Program-made: the position numbers and the translations under genes
The notes under the pieces: generated by a model
The model's input: only the letters and a program-made list of their open reading frames with translations
What the model was told of the DNA's origin: nothing
Database searches by the model: none
Shown: positions 25,511-33,827 of the stretch, piece after piece
Position numbering within the stretch: the stretch's first letter is position 1
Layout of the letters: each line of letters starts with the position of its first letter
Assembly (NCBI RefSeq): GCF_014333615.1
Contig: NZ_JACSCY010000005.1
Coordinates: 124,001 to 188,000 of the forward strand
Reading direction: 5' to 3'
DNA from: Hymenobacter citatus
GTDB lineage: Bacteria; Bacteroidota; Bacteroidia; Cytophagales; Hymenobacteraceae
DNA: 64,000 nt

Positions 25511-26347
25511 ATGACTAATGTTTTCTTTTCCTGGCTGAGTACCCGGCTATTGCTCGGCGCCTTTCTGACGACTGTGGCCGCTAGCTGCGACCTGCTCGAA
25601 TTCAGCCCCAACGACACGCATGCGCCGGCTTCGGAGCGCGACCTGACGCAGAAAAACCTGGCAGCCCTGGCCCGCCAGCCCGTGCCCACCCGTGGTGATA
25701 CGCTCCGGTTTGTATTCACCTCCGACTCGCAGCGCTACTACGATGATGTCCCGCCCCTGGTAGCCAGCATCAACCAGCAGCGCGGCCTGGCGATGGTGCT
25801 GGTAGGCGGCGATATTTCCGACTTCGGCCTGGCCAGGGAGATGCGCTGGGTGAACGACGAATTCAGGAAGTTGAAAGTCCCCTACCTCACCGTGGTCGGC
25901 AACCACGACTTGGCCCAGAACGGGCGCGAGGCGTACCAGAAAATCTTTGGCCCGCTGAACTACACCTTCACCTACGCTGGCACGCGCTTTATCCTGGTGA
26001 ACACCAACGGCCGCGAGTACGAGTTCAACGGCCACGTGCCCGACGTGCCTTGGCTCCAGCAACAGCTGGCCGACACGGCAGACGTGCGCCGTCAGGTAGT
26101 TATGGCCCACGTACCGCCCGACGACGGTGACTTCGACGCGGCCGTGACGCCCGCTTATACCCGTGCGCTGGAGCAGGCACCGCGCCTGGTGGTGCACCTC
26201 ACCGGCCACAACGACAAGTTCTACGTGCGCCAGCCGGTACCGGGGCGCGTGACGTACATCAGCGGCTACAGCATAGAGCAGCGCAACTATCTGCTGCTCA
26301 CGCTTTGGGGCCGGCATCAATACAAGCTTGAGACGATATCGTATTAG
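25511..26347 (+). CDS. Metallophosphoesterase lipoprotein, copy 1 (degenerate GHxH)
   Basis: A 278-residue protein with a lipoprotein signal (lipobox VAASC). The calcineurin-like metallophosphoesterase core has FTSDSQRY (block I, with Gln where D-x-H usually has His), VGGDISDFG (block II), VVGNHD (block III) and AHVPP (block IV). The last block, GHxH in the family, reads GHNDKF, so one metal-binding His is missing. The paralogue at 26996-27841 keeps GHVH. Activity of this copy may be reduced or altered. One base separates it from the next gene, an outer-membrane protein. TTG 25505 upstream is a less likely start. Confidence 0.85.
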   Translation: MTNVFFSWLSTRLLLGAFLTTVAASCDLLEFSPNDTHAPASERDLTQKNLAALARQPVPTRGDTLRFVFTSDSQRYYDDVPPLVASINQQRGLAMVLVGGDISDFGLAREMRWVNDEFRKLKVPYLTVVGNHDLAQNGREAYQKIFGPLNYTFTYAGTRFILVNTNGREYEFNGHVPDVPWLQQQLADTADVRRQVVMAHVPPDDGDFDAAVTPAYTRALEQAPRLVVHLTGHNDKFYVRQPVPGRVTYISGYSIEQRNYLLLTLWGRHQYKLETISY

Positions 26348-26348
26348 T

Positions 26349-26963
26349 ATGCAGCGCTTTGCTACTCTTTTCGCGGGACTGTTGTTAAACAGTTGGTCGG
26401 CCACGGCACAATCTACGGACACTCCTACCCCGCGCCCCTGGTACGTACCCGATCATGCTACACTGCAAACCGGCGGCGGCATTGGGATGCTAACGGCCGG
26501 CGCGGGCTATACCCCCGGCCGCCACCCACACCGCTTCGATGCCGATGTGCTGGTGGGCTACGTGCCGGCGCGCTACACTGGGCACAGGGCCTTTGCCATT
26601 TTCACGGCTAAGGCTACGTACTCGCCGTTTTCGGTGCGGCTGGCGGAGCGGTGGCGGTTGCTGCCGCTGTCGGTGGGCGGGTTGGTGAACTATACACCCG
26701 CCGCCCAAATCAACCGCAACAGCGCCGATAAGTACGGCTACCGTGGCTATTACTGGTGGACGCCTACTCTACGGGCCGGGGCTTTCCTGGGGAGCCGGAT
26801 AGCGCTGGCCCTCCCCCGCACTACTGGCGGCAAGCGCGAGGCATCTTTGTATTACGAGCTGGGCACCAACGACTTGTACTTGGTGAGCTACCTACCCAAT
26901 CGCCAGGGCCTCAGCTTGGGTCAGCTCCTGACGCTGGCCGTGGGGGTGAAGGTGGATTTGTGA
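26349..26963 (+). CDS. Outer-membrane protein, copy 1 of the phosphoesterase pair
   Basis: A 204-residue exported protein with a signal peptide ending SATAQ (about residue 20). The mature part has short beta strands separated by turns (GGGIGMLTAGAGY, FDADVLVGYVP, YSPFSVRL, LYYELGTNDLYLVSYL, LTLAVGVKVDL) and a C-terminal hydrophobic strand, as in a small barrel. It is clearly related to the protein at 27816-28439 (shared LxVGYVP/LLVGRVP, GYYWWxP, STNDLHLVS/GTNDLYLVS). It is transcribed together with the phosphoesterase just upstream. Function unknown. Confidence 0.7.
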   Translation: MQRFATLFAGLLLNSWSATAQSTDTPTPRPWYVPDHATLQTGGGIGMLTAGAGYTPGRHPHRFDADVLVGYVPARYTGHRAFAIFTAKATYSPFSVRLAERWRLLPLSVGGLVNYTPAAQINRNSADKYGYRGYYWWTPTLRAGAFLGSRIALALPRTTGGKREASLYYELGTNDLYLVSYLPNRQGLSLGQLLTLAVGVKVDL

Positions 26964-26995
26964 AAAAGACCAGCATAGTGTTGTAGCTTACTACC

Positions 26996-27841
26996 GTGAA
27001 AGCGCCACGTATTCTGAAGCTCTACCCCGTGCTCCTGTTGGCTAGTGCCACCCTGGCCGCGTGCGGACTGCTGGAATACAGCCCCAATCAAACGCACGTA
27101 CCCGCCGCCGAGCGCCACCTAACGGCCCAGAATGTAGCCCGCCTGGCGCAGCAACCCAAGACTTCCAACGACACCGTACGCTTCGTGTTCATCGGCGACT
27201 CGCAACGGTTTTATGACGAGGCGGAGGAACTGGTTGCCAGCGTGAACCAGCAGCCCAACATCGACTTTGTGGTGGTGGCCGGGGATATTTCTGATTTTGG
27301 TCTGGTGCGGGAGATGCGCTGGGTACACCACCGTCTGCAACGGCTACGCGTGCCCTACCTCACCGTCATCGGCAACCACGACCAGGTAGGCAATGGCCGC
27401 CTGATTTATCAGCAGGTGTTTGGCCCGCTGAACTATACGTTCACCTACGCCGGCACGCGCTTTATCTTTTTGGATACCAACAGCCGGGAATACGGCTTCA
27501 ACGGCCGCGTGCCCGATGTAGGGTGGCTCCGTCAGCAGCTGGCCGATACAGCGGGCACACGCCGGCAGGTGGTGGTGTGCCACGTACCCCCACTAGATGC
27601 CGACTTCGACTCTACCCTTACGTCCTCCTACGCCCGCTTGCTGCGCCAGAGCCCGCAACTAACCCTGCATCTGGCAGGCCATGTGCACCGCTACACGGCC
27701 GGGCAGCCCTTCCACGATGGGGTGCCTTACCTAACCACCTATAGCTTTGCGAAGCATCGCTACCTCGTGCTTTCTGTGTGGGGTCAGCGAAACTTTCACC
27801 TCGAAACCGTAGCGTATGGCGCCGCGCTTCCGCACTCGTAG
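26996..27841 (+). CDS. Metallophosphoesterase lipoprotein, copy 2
   Basis: A 281-residue paralogue of the protein at 25511-26347, starting with GTG. The lipobox is TLAAC (Cys about 23), followed by the shared segment GLLEYSPNQTHVPAAERHLT. Blocks are FIGDSQRF, VAGDISDFG, VIGNHD, CHVPP and HLAGHVHRY; the last is intact here. Block I again has Gln in place of the usual His. It probably hydrolyses a phosphoester or nucleotide at the cell envelope. Its last 26 bases overlap the start of the next gene, which suggests translational coupling. Confidence 0.88.
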   Translation: MKAPRILKLYPVLLLASATLAACGLLEYSPNQTHVPAAERHLTAQNVARLAQQPKTSNDTVRFVFIGDSQRFYDEAEELVASVNQQPNIDFVVVAGDISDFGLVREMRWVHHRLQRLRVPYLTVIGNHDQVGNGRLIYQQVFGPLNYTFTYAGTRFIFLDTNSREYGFNGRVPDVGWLRQQLADTAGTRRQVVVCHVPPLDADFDSTLTSSYARLLRQSPQLTLHLAGHVHRYTAGQPFHDGVPYLTTYSFAKHRYLVLSVWGQRNFHLETVAYGAALPHS

Positions 27842-28439
27842 CAGCTGGCTCGCTGGTTTACTGCTGCCGGCAGTGGCAGTGGCTCAGCCCTCACTACCCG
27901 ACCGCCACCTCAACCAACCCGGCCCGTTTTTTCTGACGGTGCAGTTTGCCGGAGGTATTGGAGTGGTAGCCGTGGGCGGTGGCTACTGGCTAGCCAACCG
28001 CCGGGTAGAGCCGGAGCTGCTGGTAGGCCGGGTGCCCCGCAGCCTCGGTGGCCGGGGTATGACCATGTTCACCCTGCGCACCACCTATACGCCTTTTGCG
28101 CCGCAGCTGGGGCGCGGCAACTGGCACATGAGCCCGCTTTCGGTGGGGGCACAAGCCACCTACACCACCGGCAAACAGTTTTTCCTGACCAACCGCTCTG
28201 CCGGTCGCTACCCTAAGGGCTACTATTGGTGGTCGCCTAAGGTGCGCTTAGGTGCCTTTGCCGGCCTGCGCCTCACCTACCAACCCGACTACGACCCGCG
28301 CGGGTGGCGTCCTGGCCGTACTACGCTCTACGCCAACCTCAGCACCAACGATTTGCACCTGGTTAGTCACCTCACCAACAGAAGCCTGCGTCTGCCGGAG
28401 ATTCTCACGCTGGGCCTTGGGGCCAAAGCCGGATGGTAA
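27816..28439 (+). CDS. Outer-membrane protein, copy 2 of the phosphoesterase pair
   Basis: A 207-residue exported protein with a signal peptide (WLAGLLLPAVAVAQ, cut near residue 24). Its mature part parallels the protein at 26349-26963: GGIGVVAVGGGYWLANR, LLVGRVPRSLGGRG, TYTPFAPQL, GYYWWSPKVRLGAF, STNDLHLVSHL and a last strand LTLGLGAKAGW with aromatic C-terminus, as outer-membrane barrels have. It overlaps the phosphoesterase gene by 26 bases. No function is known. Confidence 0.72.
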   Translation: MAPRFRTRSSWLAGLLLPAVAVAQPSLPDRHLNQPGPFFLTVQFAGGIGVVAVGGGYWLANRRVEPELLVGRVPRSLGGRGMTMFTLRTTYTPFAPQLGRGNWHMSPLSVGAQATYTTGKQFFLTNRSAGRYPKGYYWWSPKVRLGAFAGLRLTYQPDYDPRGWRPGRTTLYANLSTNDLHLVSHLTNRSLRLPEILTLGLGAKAGW

Positions 28440-28457
28440 GCAAATCCGTACGCTGCT

Positions 28458-28767
28458 CTAGAAAGCAGCGCCGCGGGCCGTTGGGTCTACCCGCACAGAA
28501 TCGACGCCAAAGTAGCGGGCCATGTCGCGGTTATAAGGCGAATTGTAGACGGGTAGAATATCGTACCCCCGAATCAATACGTAGCGCGGCACAACATGCC
28601 GGATAGGGGGAAACTGCACGTTCGTATGCGGGCGTTGCCGGGCTATGCGACGGAGTGCAGTATACCGCTGCTCGCTTTGCTGGCTCCAGGCGGGCGGGTG
28701 CTGTTGGTAGAGCGAGCAGTAGCGACAGACCTATCGTGCACGCACGCGTACGAATTGATAAAGGCAT
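28458..28767 (-). pseudogene. Frameshifted gene for a small secreted protein
   Basis: On the minus strand an ATG at 28767 opens a signal-peptide-like sequence (TIGLSLLLALPTAPA), but that frame soon becomes implausible. In the frame one base away a coding-like stretch of about 90 residues runs to TAG 28458. It begins CSLYQQHPPAWSQQ, contains FPPIRHVVPRYVLIRGYD and ends VRVDPTARGAAF; it has no start codon of its own and is preceded by a stop. A single inserted base (or two deleted) near 28705-28725 would join them into one secreted protein of about 100 residues. The gap 28440-28824 holds nothing else. Confidence 0.45.
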
Positions 28768-28824
28768 AAAATAGTAGGCTTCACCCCTTATCCATAGCTA
28801 GGAGCTATAGCCCGTTGCATTAAG

Positions 28825-30222
28825 CTATTTGCCATTAGTAGCTGACTTTTGTCTACCCACCAAATATTCCTGGCTGGCCTCGCTGAGCAGGCGCAGGATA
28901 TCGGCCCGCTGCCGGAGCAGACTTTCGCCTTCGGCTGGCTGCTGCCGAAACAGCTGCGATGCCCGCAGGCGGTATCGCCGGGCCTCTAGGTTGTTCCAGT
29001 AGCTCAGGGCATAGAAGCCGGTGATAGGTAGGCTCAGGAAGTACAGTGCCGTCCAGCGCCAGTCGTTAGTGTAGTGATGCACCAGGGCCGTTTGGGCCGC
29101 GTAGCTGGCGCTAAAGGTGATAATGCCCACCGACAGTAGTAGTGGCGCCACAAACTCCACATCCTTCGTGGCGCGCTTGGCCACCACCGAGGGTAGAATG
29201 TAGGGCACGTAGTTATTCACCACACCATACAGATACACCGGCAGGCCCAACACCAGTTTGGCCGTTGTGCGCACGGTCCGGCTTAGGCGCGACGACCGGG
29301 GCTCCTGGGGTTCCAGGGCTTCGTCGGTGAGGCGCAGGCGGCGCAGGTGGGCAAGGTAGGCGGTCAGCTTTTCGCGCACTTCGTTCAGCCTGTTCGGGTC
29401 GTGCTGCTCGAAATAGGCCACGGCTTGCAACAGCGTACGGCTCAACTGGAAATTGTCGTAGAGCGTGTCGGGGTCGTCGTCGGGGTTGAGGTGGTCGCCA
29501 AAGGTGCGCTCGATGTTCAGCACCAGCTCATCTTCCGACGCGTCGCGGGTGATGACCAAGTGCTTTTCCAGGCGCTGGCGAATTTCCTCGGTCAGCGCGT
29601 CGGCGGCGGCTTCGGGGTCCTGGCGGTAGGCGTCGGCATAGTCGGCCACTCGAATCAGGCGGGCCGGGTTCACCAGCACATCGGAGCGAAAGTGGGTAGG
29701 GTCGAAGTAGTTGATGCCGATGGGTAGGATGTGCAGACCCAGCGTGAAGTCGCGCCGCGCCTCGGCGCCCAGTGCAATGCGGGCCGCCCCGGTTTTGAGC
29801 GGACGCAGGCGCCGCTCGCTCACGCTGGTGCCCTCCGGAAAAATCATCAGCGTGCCGCCCCTATCGAAGTGGTCGTAGCTGCGGCTGAAAGCGGCTTCGT
29901 TGCGGGCCGTTATTTCCTCGGGCGTCAGCTTTTCGGCTCCGCTCTCCGTATCCTGCCGCCGGTACACTGGTATGCAGTTGCCCGACTCCATCACGGCCCG
30001 CAGAATGGGATTCTTGAAAAACGTGCTTTTCGCCAGGAAGAACACCGGCTCGCGGCGGTTGGCGGCTACCACCAGCGGGTCCATCAGGGTATTGGGGTGG
30101 TTGCTGGCAATCAGCAGCGGACCGTTGGTTTGCAGGCGGTTACGGCGTCGGATTTCAAGCTTCCGAAAAAACACGCGCAGCGCCACCTGCACCACGGGCT
30201 TCATGAAGGTGTAAAAGAGCAT
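28825..30222 (-). CDS. Lysophospholipid/glycerol-phosphate acyltransferase family protein
   Basis: A 465-residue membrane-associated PlsC-superfamily enzyme. The catalytic block is SNHPNTLMDPL at residues 40-50; His and Asp are five residues apart, one more than the classical H-x4-D. Block III is FPEGTSVSERRL, and block II-like residues lie around CIPVYRRQD. Residues about 200-330 are helical. The C-terminal third has membrane segments (LVLGLPVYLYGVVNNYV, LLLSVGIITFSASYA, WTALYFLSLPITGFYALSYW). It transfers an acyl group to a glycerolipid or related acceptor. It is separated by a palindromic repeat from the aromatic amino-acid operon. Confidence 0.88.
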   Translation of the reverse strand: MLFYTFMKPVVQVALRVFFRKLEIRRRNRLQTNGPLLIASNHPNTLMDPLVVAANRREPVFFLAKSTFFKNPILRAVMESGNCIPVYRRQDTESGAEKLTPEEITARNEAAFSRSYDHFDRGGTLMIFPEGTSVSERRLRPLKTGAARIALGAEARRDFTLGLHILPIGINYFDPTHFRSDVLVNPARLIRVADYADAYRQDPEAAADALTEEIRQRLEKHLVITRDASEDELVLNIERTFGDHLNPDDDPDTLYDNFQLSRTLLQAVAYFEQHDPNRLNEVREKLTAYLAHLRRLRLTDEALEPQEPRSSRLSRTVRTTAKLVLGLPVYLYGVVNNYVPYILPSVVAKRATKDVEFVAPLLLSVGIITFSASYAAQTALVHHYTNDWRWTALYFLSLPITGFYALSYWNNLEARRYRLRASQLFRQQPAEGESLLRQRADILRLLSEASQEYLVGRQKSATNGK

Positions 30223-30291
30223 GCGCCTAAGTACGGGGGATTTTTGAGCATGGGCAAGTTTCTTTTATGCTGAGGTCATTCTGCTTTCTTC

Positions 30292-30393
30292 TGTCATCCT
30301 GAACGCAGTGAAGGACCTTATCACGTAAGAACGAGTCGTTAGTACGCTCGTCGTTCTCACGTGATAAGGTCCTTCACTGCGTTCAGGATGACA
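30292..30393. repeat. Palindromic intergenic repeat, family 1, copy A
   Basis: The left arm TGTCATCCTGAACGCAGTGA, continuing AGGACCTTATCACG, pairs perfectly with the right arm ending CAGGATGACA. Inner sequence GAACGA...TCGTTC extends the foldback. Sister copies are at 31533, 36047 and 42143. It lies between the acyltransferase start and the DAHP synthase stop. Confidence 0.9.
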
Positions 30394-30419
30394 GCCGAGC
30401 TTGGAACAGCCCGCCTACC

Positions 30420-31514
30420 CTACTCGACCTTCTTGCTCATCACCTTGTTCTGGCGGTTGATGGACTCCAGGTGAATGGCGTCGAGGTATTTCAGGATGAA
30501 GTCTTCGGTGAGGCCCAGCTTGGCGCCTTTCTGCACGCCGCGGTCCAGGATGTCGTTCCAGCGGGCGGTTTGCAGGATGGTGATGTTGTTGTCGCGCTTG
30601 TACTCGCCAATGCGCTCGGCAATCTGCATGCGCTGGCCCAGCAGCTGCAACACCTCGTCGTCGATGTGGTTGATTTGCTCGCGCAGCTTGGCCAAAGCGC
30701 TCAGGAACTCCTGCTTGTCGGTGGTTTCGCGGCGCCAGTGCAGGCCGTCGAGCAGCTCGGCCAGGCGCTCGGGCGTCACCTGCTGCTTAGCATCGCTCCA
30801 GGCGTTGTCCGGGTCAATGTGCGACTCGATAATCAGGCCGTCGTAGTCCAGGTCAAGGGACTTTTGAGCCACCTCGGCCAGCATGTGGCGGTTGCCGCAA
30901 ATGTGGCTCGGGTCGCAGATCATGTGCATCTCCGGCATCCGGCGCTTCATCTCAATGGCCAGGTGCCACATAGGCGCATTGCGGTACTGCGTGTTGCCGT
31001 ACGCCGCGAAACCTCTATGAATCAGACCAATCTGCTTCACACCGGCCTTGGCAATACGCTCCACGGCGCCCGTCCACAGTTCCAGGTCGGGGTTGATGGG
31101 ATTCTTGATGAACACGGGCACGTCCACACCGCGCAGGGCATCGGCCACTTCTTGCACCGAGAACGGGTTTACGGTGGTGCGAGCGCCAATCCACAGGGCA
31201 TCCACGTCGAACGTTAGGGCGTCTTCTACGTGGCGGGCCGTGGCCACCTCAATGGTGGTGGGTAGGCCGGTCAGCTCGCGGGCTTTCTTCAGCCAGGGCA
31301 GGCCCTTGGTGCCAATTCCCTCGAACAGGCCCGGCTTGGTGCGGGGCTTCCAGATACCGGCGCGCAGCATGTCTACCTTACCAGTGGCAGCCAGCTGGGT
31401 GCAGGTGGCAATCAGCTGTTCTTCGGTTTCGGCCGAGCACGGTCCGGAGATGATCAGTGGTTTCTTGGCGGCCACGGCCGCACCCAGTGTCTGGGTTTCG
31501 AGAGAAGTGTTCAT
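30420..31514 (-). CDS. Bifunctional DAHP synthase / chorismate mutase
   Basis: A 364-residue fusion. The N-terminal 3-deoxy-7-phosphoheptulonate synthase (about residues 15-265) shows SGPCSAET, MLRAGIWKPRTKPG, GLIHRGF and CDPSHICGN; it condenses PEP and erythrose-4-phosphate at the entry of the shikimate pathway. The C-terminal type II chorismate mutase (about 275-364) begins LREQINHIDDEVLQLLGQRM and continues GEYKRDNNITI; it makes prephenate. It is last in the Phe/Tyr operon, so the operon holds both the first step and the branch point. ATG 31514 was chosen because 31538 lies inside a palindromic repeat. Confidence 0.95.
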   Translation of the reverse strand: MNTSLETQTLGAAVAAKKPLIISGPCSAETEEQLIATCTQLAATGKVDMLRAGIWKPRTKPGLFEGIGTKGLPWLKKARELTGLPTTIEVATARHVEDALTFDVDALWIGARTTVNPFSVQEVADALRGVDVPVFIKNPINPDLELWTGAVERIAKAGVKQIGLIHRGFAAYGNTQYRNAPMWHLAIEMKRRMPEMHMICDPSHICGNRHMLAEVAQKSLDLDYDGLIIESHIDPDNAWSDAKQQVTPERLAELLDGLHWRRETTDKQEFLSALAKLREQINHIDDEVLQLLGQRMQIAERIGEYKRDNNITILQTARWNDILDRGVQKGAKLGLTEDFILKYLDAIHLESINRQNKVMSKKVE

Positions 31515-31532
31515 AGATAGTATGAGAGATTG

Positions 31533-31646
31533 TGTCATCCTGAGCTTGCGAAGGACCTTATTACGGCTGCAAGATTATGCGTTCGATAGATACTACCAGC
31601 CGTATTGTTCTGGCGTGATAAGGTCCTTCGCAAGCTCAGGATGACA
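31533..31646. repeat. Palindromic intergenic repeat, family 1, copy B
   Basis: TGTCATCCTGAGCTTGCGAA and its continuation pair with the right arm ending in CTCAGGATGACA, with one mismatch in the arms. The 48-base centre is unrelated to copies A and E. It sits between the DAHP synthase and prephenate dehydrogenase genes, inside the operon. Confidence 0.9.
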
Positions 31647-31654
31647 GGAAAGTG

Positions 31655-32497
31655 TTATTTCAGAATGCGTTTGATGTGGTTGGCTTGGTGAATGAGGTCG
31701 GTGAAGGCGGAGTAGTCTTCCCGCGCCAGCACGTCGCGCATGTGCTGGAGCTGGCGCAGGTGTTCATCGAGCACGTCGAGCACGTTTTCGCGGTTTTGAC
31801 GGAAGATGGGCACCCACATAGCCGAGGAGCTTTTGGCCAGACGCACGGTAGAGGAAAAACCGGTACTGGCGAGCTCAAAGATACGCTGCTCGTCGCGTTC
31901 TTTTTCTAACACCGTGAGCGCCAGCGCAAACGACGTGATATGCGAGATGTGCGACACGTAGGCCACGTGCATATCGTGGTCGGCGCCGCCCAGGTACACG
32001 CGCCGCATGCCTAGGGCGTCGGCCACCTGCTCTACCCGCGCCACGGCGTCGGCGGCACTATCTTCGGCGTCGCAGAGTACCAGGGTTTTGTCGCGGAACA
32101 GCTCCGGCACCGCCGCCTCCGGCCCCGAAAACTCGGTACCCGCCATGGGGTGCACCGCTACAAAGCGGCTGCGCTTGGGGTGCTCACGCACTACATCGAG
32201 CAGGGCCTTTTTGGTGGATCCCACGTCGATAACTACTTGATTTTCTACCAAATCGAGCACCGCGGGCAGCACAGTCAGCAACGCGTCCATGGGTACGGCC
32301 AGGATAATCAGGTCGGCGCGGCGCACGGCGGCTTGCAGGTCGGTAGTGCCCTCGTCGATGAGGTGGCGGGCGGCGGCCTCGCGCAGGTGGGCAGGGTTGT
32401 GGTCTACCCCAATGACGTGCGTGGCTACGCCGTGCTGCTTCATGCTCAGCACCAGCGAACCGCCAATCAGCCCTACTCCTACTACCGTGACTATCAT
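31655..32497 (-). CDS. tyrA: Prephenate dehydrogenase
   Basis: A 280-residue NAD(P)-dependent enzyme of tyrosine synthesis. The Rossmann motif VVGVGLIGGSLVLSM is at the N-terminus. Further marks are DVGSTKKALLD, the family core HPMAGTEFSGPEAA (with catalytic His), and a helical C-terminal dimerisation domain around HDMHVAYVSHISHITSFALAL. It converts prephenate to 4-hydroxyphenylpyruvate. It is third in the operon, flanked by two different palindromic repeats. No ACT domain is present, so feedback control is likely elsewhere. Confidence 0.95.
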   Translation of the reverse strand: MIVTVVGVGLIGGSLVLSMKQHGVATHVIGVDHNPAHLREAAARHLIDEGTTDLQAAVRRADLIILAVPMDALLTVLPAVLDLVENQVVIDVGSTKKALLDVVREHPKRSRFVAVHPMAGTEFSGPEAAVPELFRDKTLVLCDAEDSAADAVARVEQVADALGMRRVYLGGADHDMHVAYVSHISHITSFALALTVLEKERDEQRIFELASTGFSSTVRLAKSSSAMWVPIFRQNRENVLDVLDEHLRQLQHMRDVLAREDYSAFTDLIHQANHIKRILK

Positions 32498-32538
32498 GTT
32501 GGTTTTTGGTTGTTTGTGTTTGGTTTTTGACTCTACAA

Positions 32539-32643
32539 AACGTCATTTCGACCAGCGGGAGAAATCTCGCTCGTGAGTAATTTCCTGACGATTGAGATTT
32601 ACCAGGAGCACGCGAGATTTCTCACTCCGTTCGAAATGACGTT
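32539..32643. repeat. Palindromic intergenic repeat, family 2
   Basis: Outer arms AACGTCATTTCGA and TCGAAATGACGTT, then GAGAAATCTCGC and GCGAGATTTCTC, make a long foldback of about 105 bases. The sequence differs from family 1. A half-arm occurs at 17427-17441. Its last base overlaps the stop codon of the aminotransferase gene. Confidence 0.85.
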
Positions 32644-33818
32644 CAAAGAGCTTCCTCTACCCGCCGAATGGCCTCGTCCAGCACTTCTACCTTCTGGCAC
32701 AGGCTGATGCGGATATAGCCGTTGCCGTTGCTACCGAAGATGCCGCCGGGCGTGATGAATACGTTGGCGTCGTAGAGTACCCGGTCGCTCACGGCAAAGC
32801 CGTCGGCATACCCCTCTGGCACGGCGGCCCACACAAATAGGCCTACTTGGTCGCAGCTGTAGGTGCAGCCTAGCAGGTCGAGCAGGGCAAACACCCGCTC
32901 GCGCCGGGCGCGGTAGTGGGCGTTCAGCTCGGCAAACCACTCTTCACCCAGCCCCAGCGCCACTACGGCCGCCTGCTGCACCGGCCGGAACATGCCCGAG
33001 TCCATGTTGCTCTTGAAGCGCAGCACGTCTTGGAGCAGATCGGCGCGGCCGGCCAGCATGCCTACCCGCCAGCCCGCCATGTTGTGCGATTTGCTCAGGG
33101 AGTTCAGCTCCAGCACGCACCCGCGGGCGCCGGGCACGGATAGTAGGCTGGTGGGGTTGTCGTTGAGAATGAAGCTATACGGGTTGTCGTGCACCAATAA
33201 GATGTTGTGGGCCAGCGCGAAATCAACCAGTGCTTGCAGCTCGGTTTCGGTGGCGTGGGTACCGGTGGGCATGTGGGGGTAGTTCACCCACATCAGCTTC
33301 ACGCGGCTCAGGTCGGTGGCGGCCAGGGCCGCCAGGTTGGGTAGCCAGCCGGTTTCGGCGGTCAGGTCGTACTCGCGCAGGGTAGCGCCGGTTAATTCGG
33401 CGGCGGCGCGGTAGGTAGGGTAGCCGGGGTTGGGCAGCAGCACCTCGTCGCCGGCTTCCAGAAACGCCATGCTGATGTGCATAATGCCTTCCTTAGAACC
33501 TAGCAGGGGTAGCACTTCACTGTTGGGGTCCAGCGTTACGCCGTAGGCGCGGGCGTACCATGCGCTCATGGCCTCGCGCAGCGCCGGAAGGCCCTTATAG
33601 GACTGGTACCCGTGGGCATTGGGTAGGGCCGCATCATCGGCCAGGGCAGCTACTACGGCGGGCGGCGGCGGCATGTCGGGGCTGCCAATGCCCAGGTTGA
33701 TGATTTGCTTACCGGCTTTGTTGAGGGCATCAATCTCCTGCAACTTGCGGGAGAAGTAGTACTCCTGCGTGTGGGCCAGGCGCGAGGCGGTGGTAATCTG
33801 TATCTGCTGATCGTTCAT
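32643..33818 (-). CDS. Class I/II PLP aminotransferase (probable aromatic/prephenate step)
   Basis: A 391-residue fold-type I aminotransferase. The PLP Lys is in LNSLSKSHNMAGWRVGM. Other marks are NLGIGSPDMPPP at the N-terminus, LLPNPGYPTYRAA, MWVNYPHMPTG, VHDNPYSFIL and the Arg-bearing FITPGGIFGSNGNGYIRISL near the end. Overall it resembles the LL-diaminopimelate/aspartate aminotransferase group. Placed between prephenate dehydratase and prephenate dehydrogenase, it most likely transaminates phenylpyruvate and hydroxyphenylpyruvate (or prephenate) with glutamate or aspartate. Specificity is inferred from the operon. Confidence 0.88.
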   Translation of the reverse strand: MNDQQIQITTASRLAHTQEYYFSRKLQEIDALNKAGKQIINLGIGSPDMPPPPAVVAALADDAALPNAHGYQSYKGLPALREAMSAWYARAYGVTLDPNSEVLPLLGSKEGIMHISMAFLEAGDEVLLPNPGYPTYRAAAELTGATLREYDLTAETGWLPNLAALAATDLSRVKLMWVNYPHMPTGTHATETELQALVDFALAHNILLVHDNPYSFILNDNPTSLLSVPGARGCVLELNSLSKSHNMAGWRVGMLAGRADLLQDVLRFKSNMDSGMFRPVQQAAVVALGLGEEWFAELNAHYRARRERVFALLDLLGCTYSCDQVGLFVWAAVPEGYADGFAVSDRVLYDANVFITPGGIFGSNGNGYIRISLCQKVEVLDEAIRRVEEAL

Positions 33819-33827
33819 GACAAAGGG

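Noticed and set aside
30471-31217. A 248-residue plus-strand ORF opposite the DAHP synthase gene
   Set aside because: A shadow frame of a well-conserved enzyme, with low-complexity Val/Leu/Gln composition.
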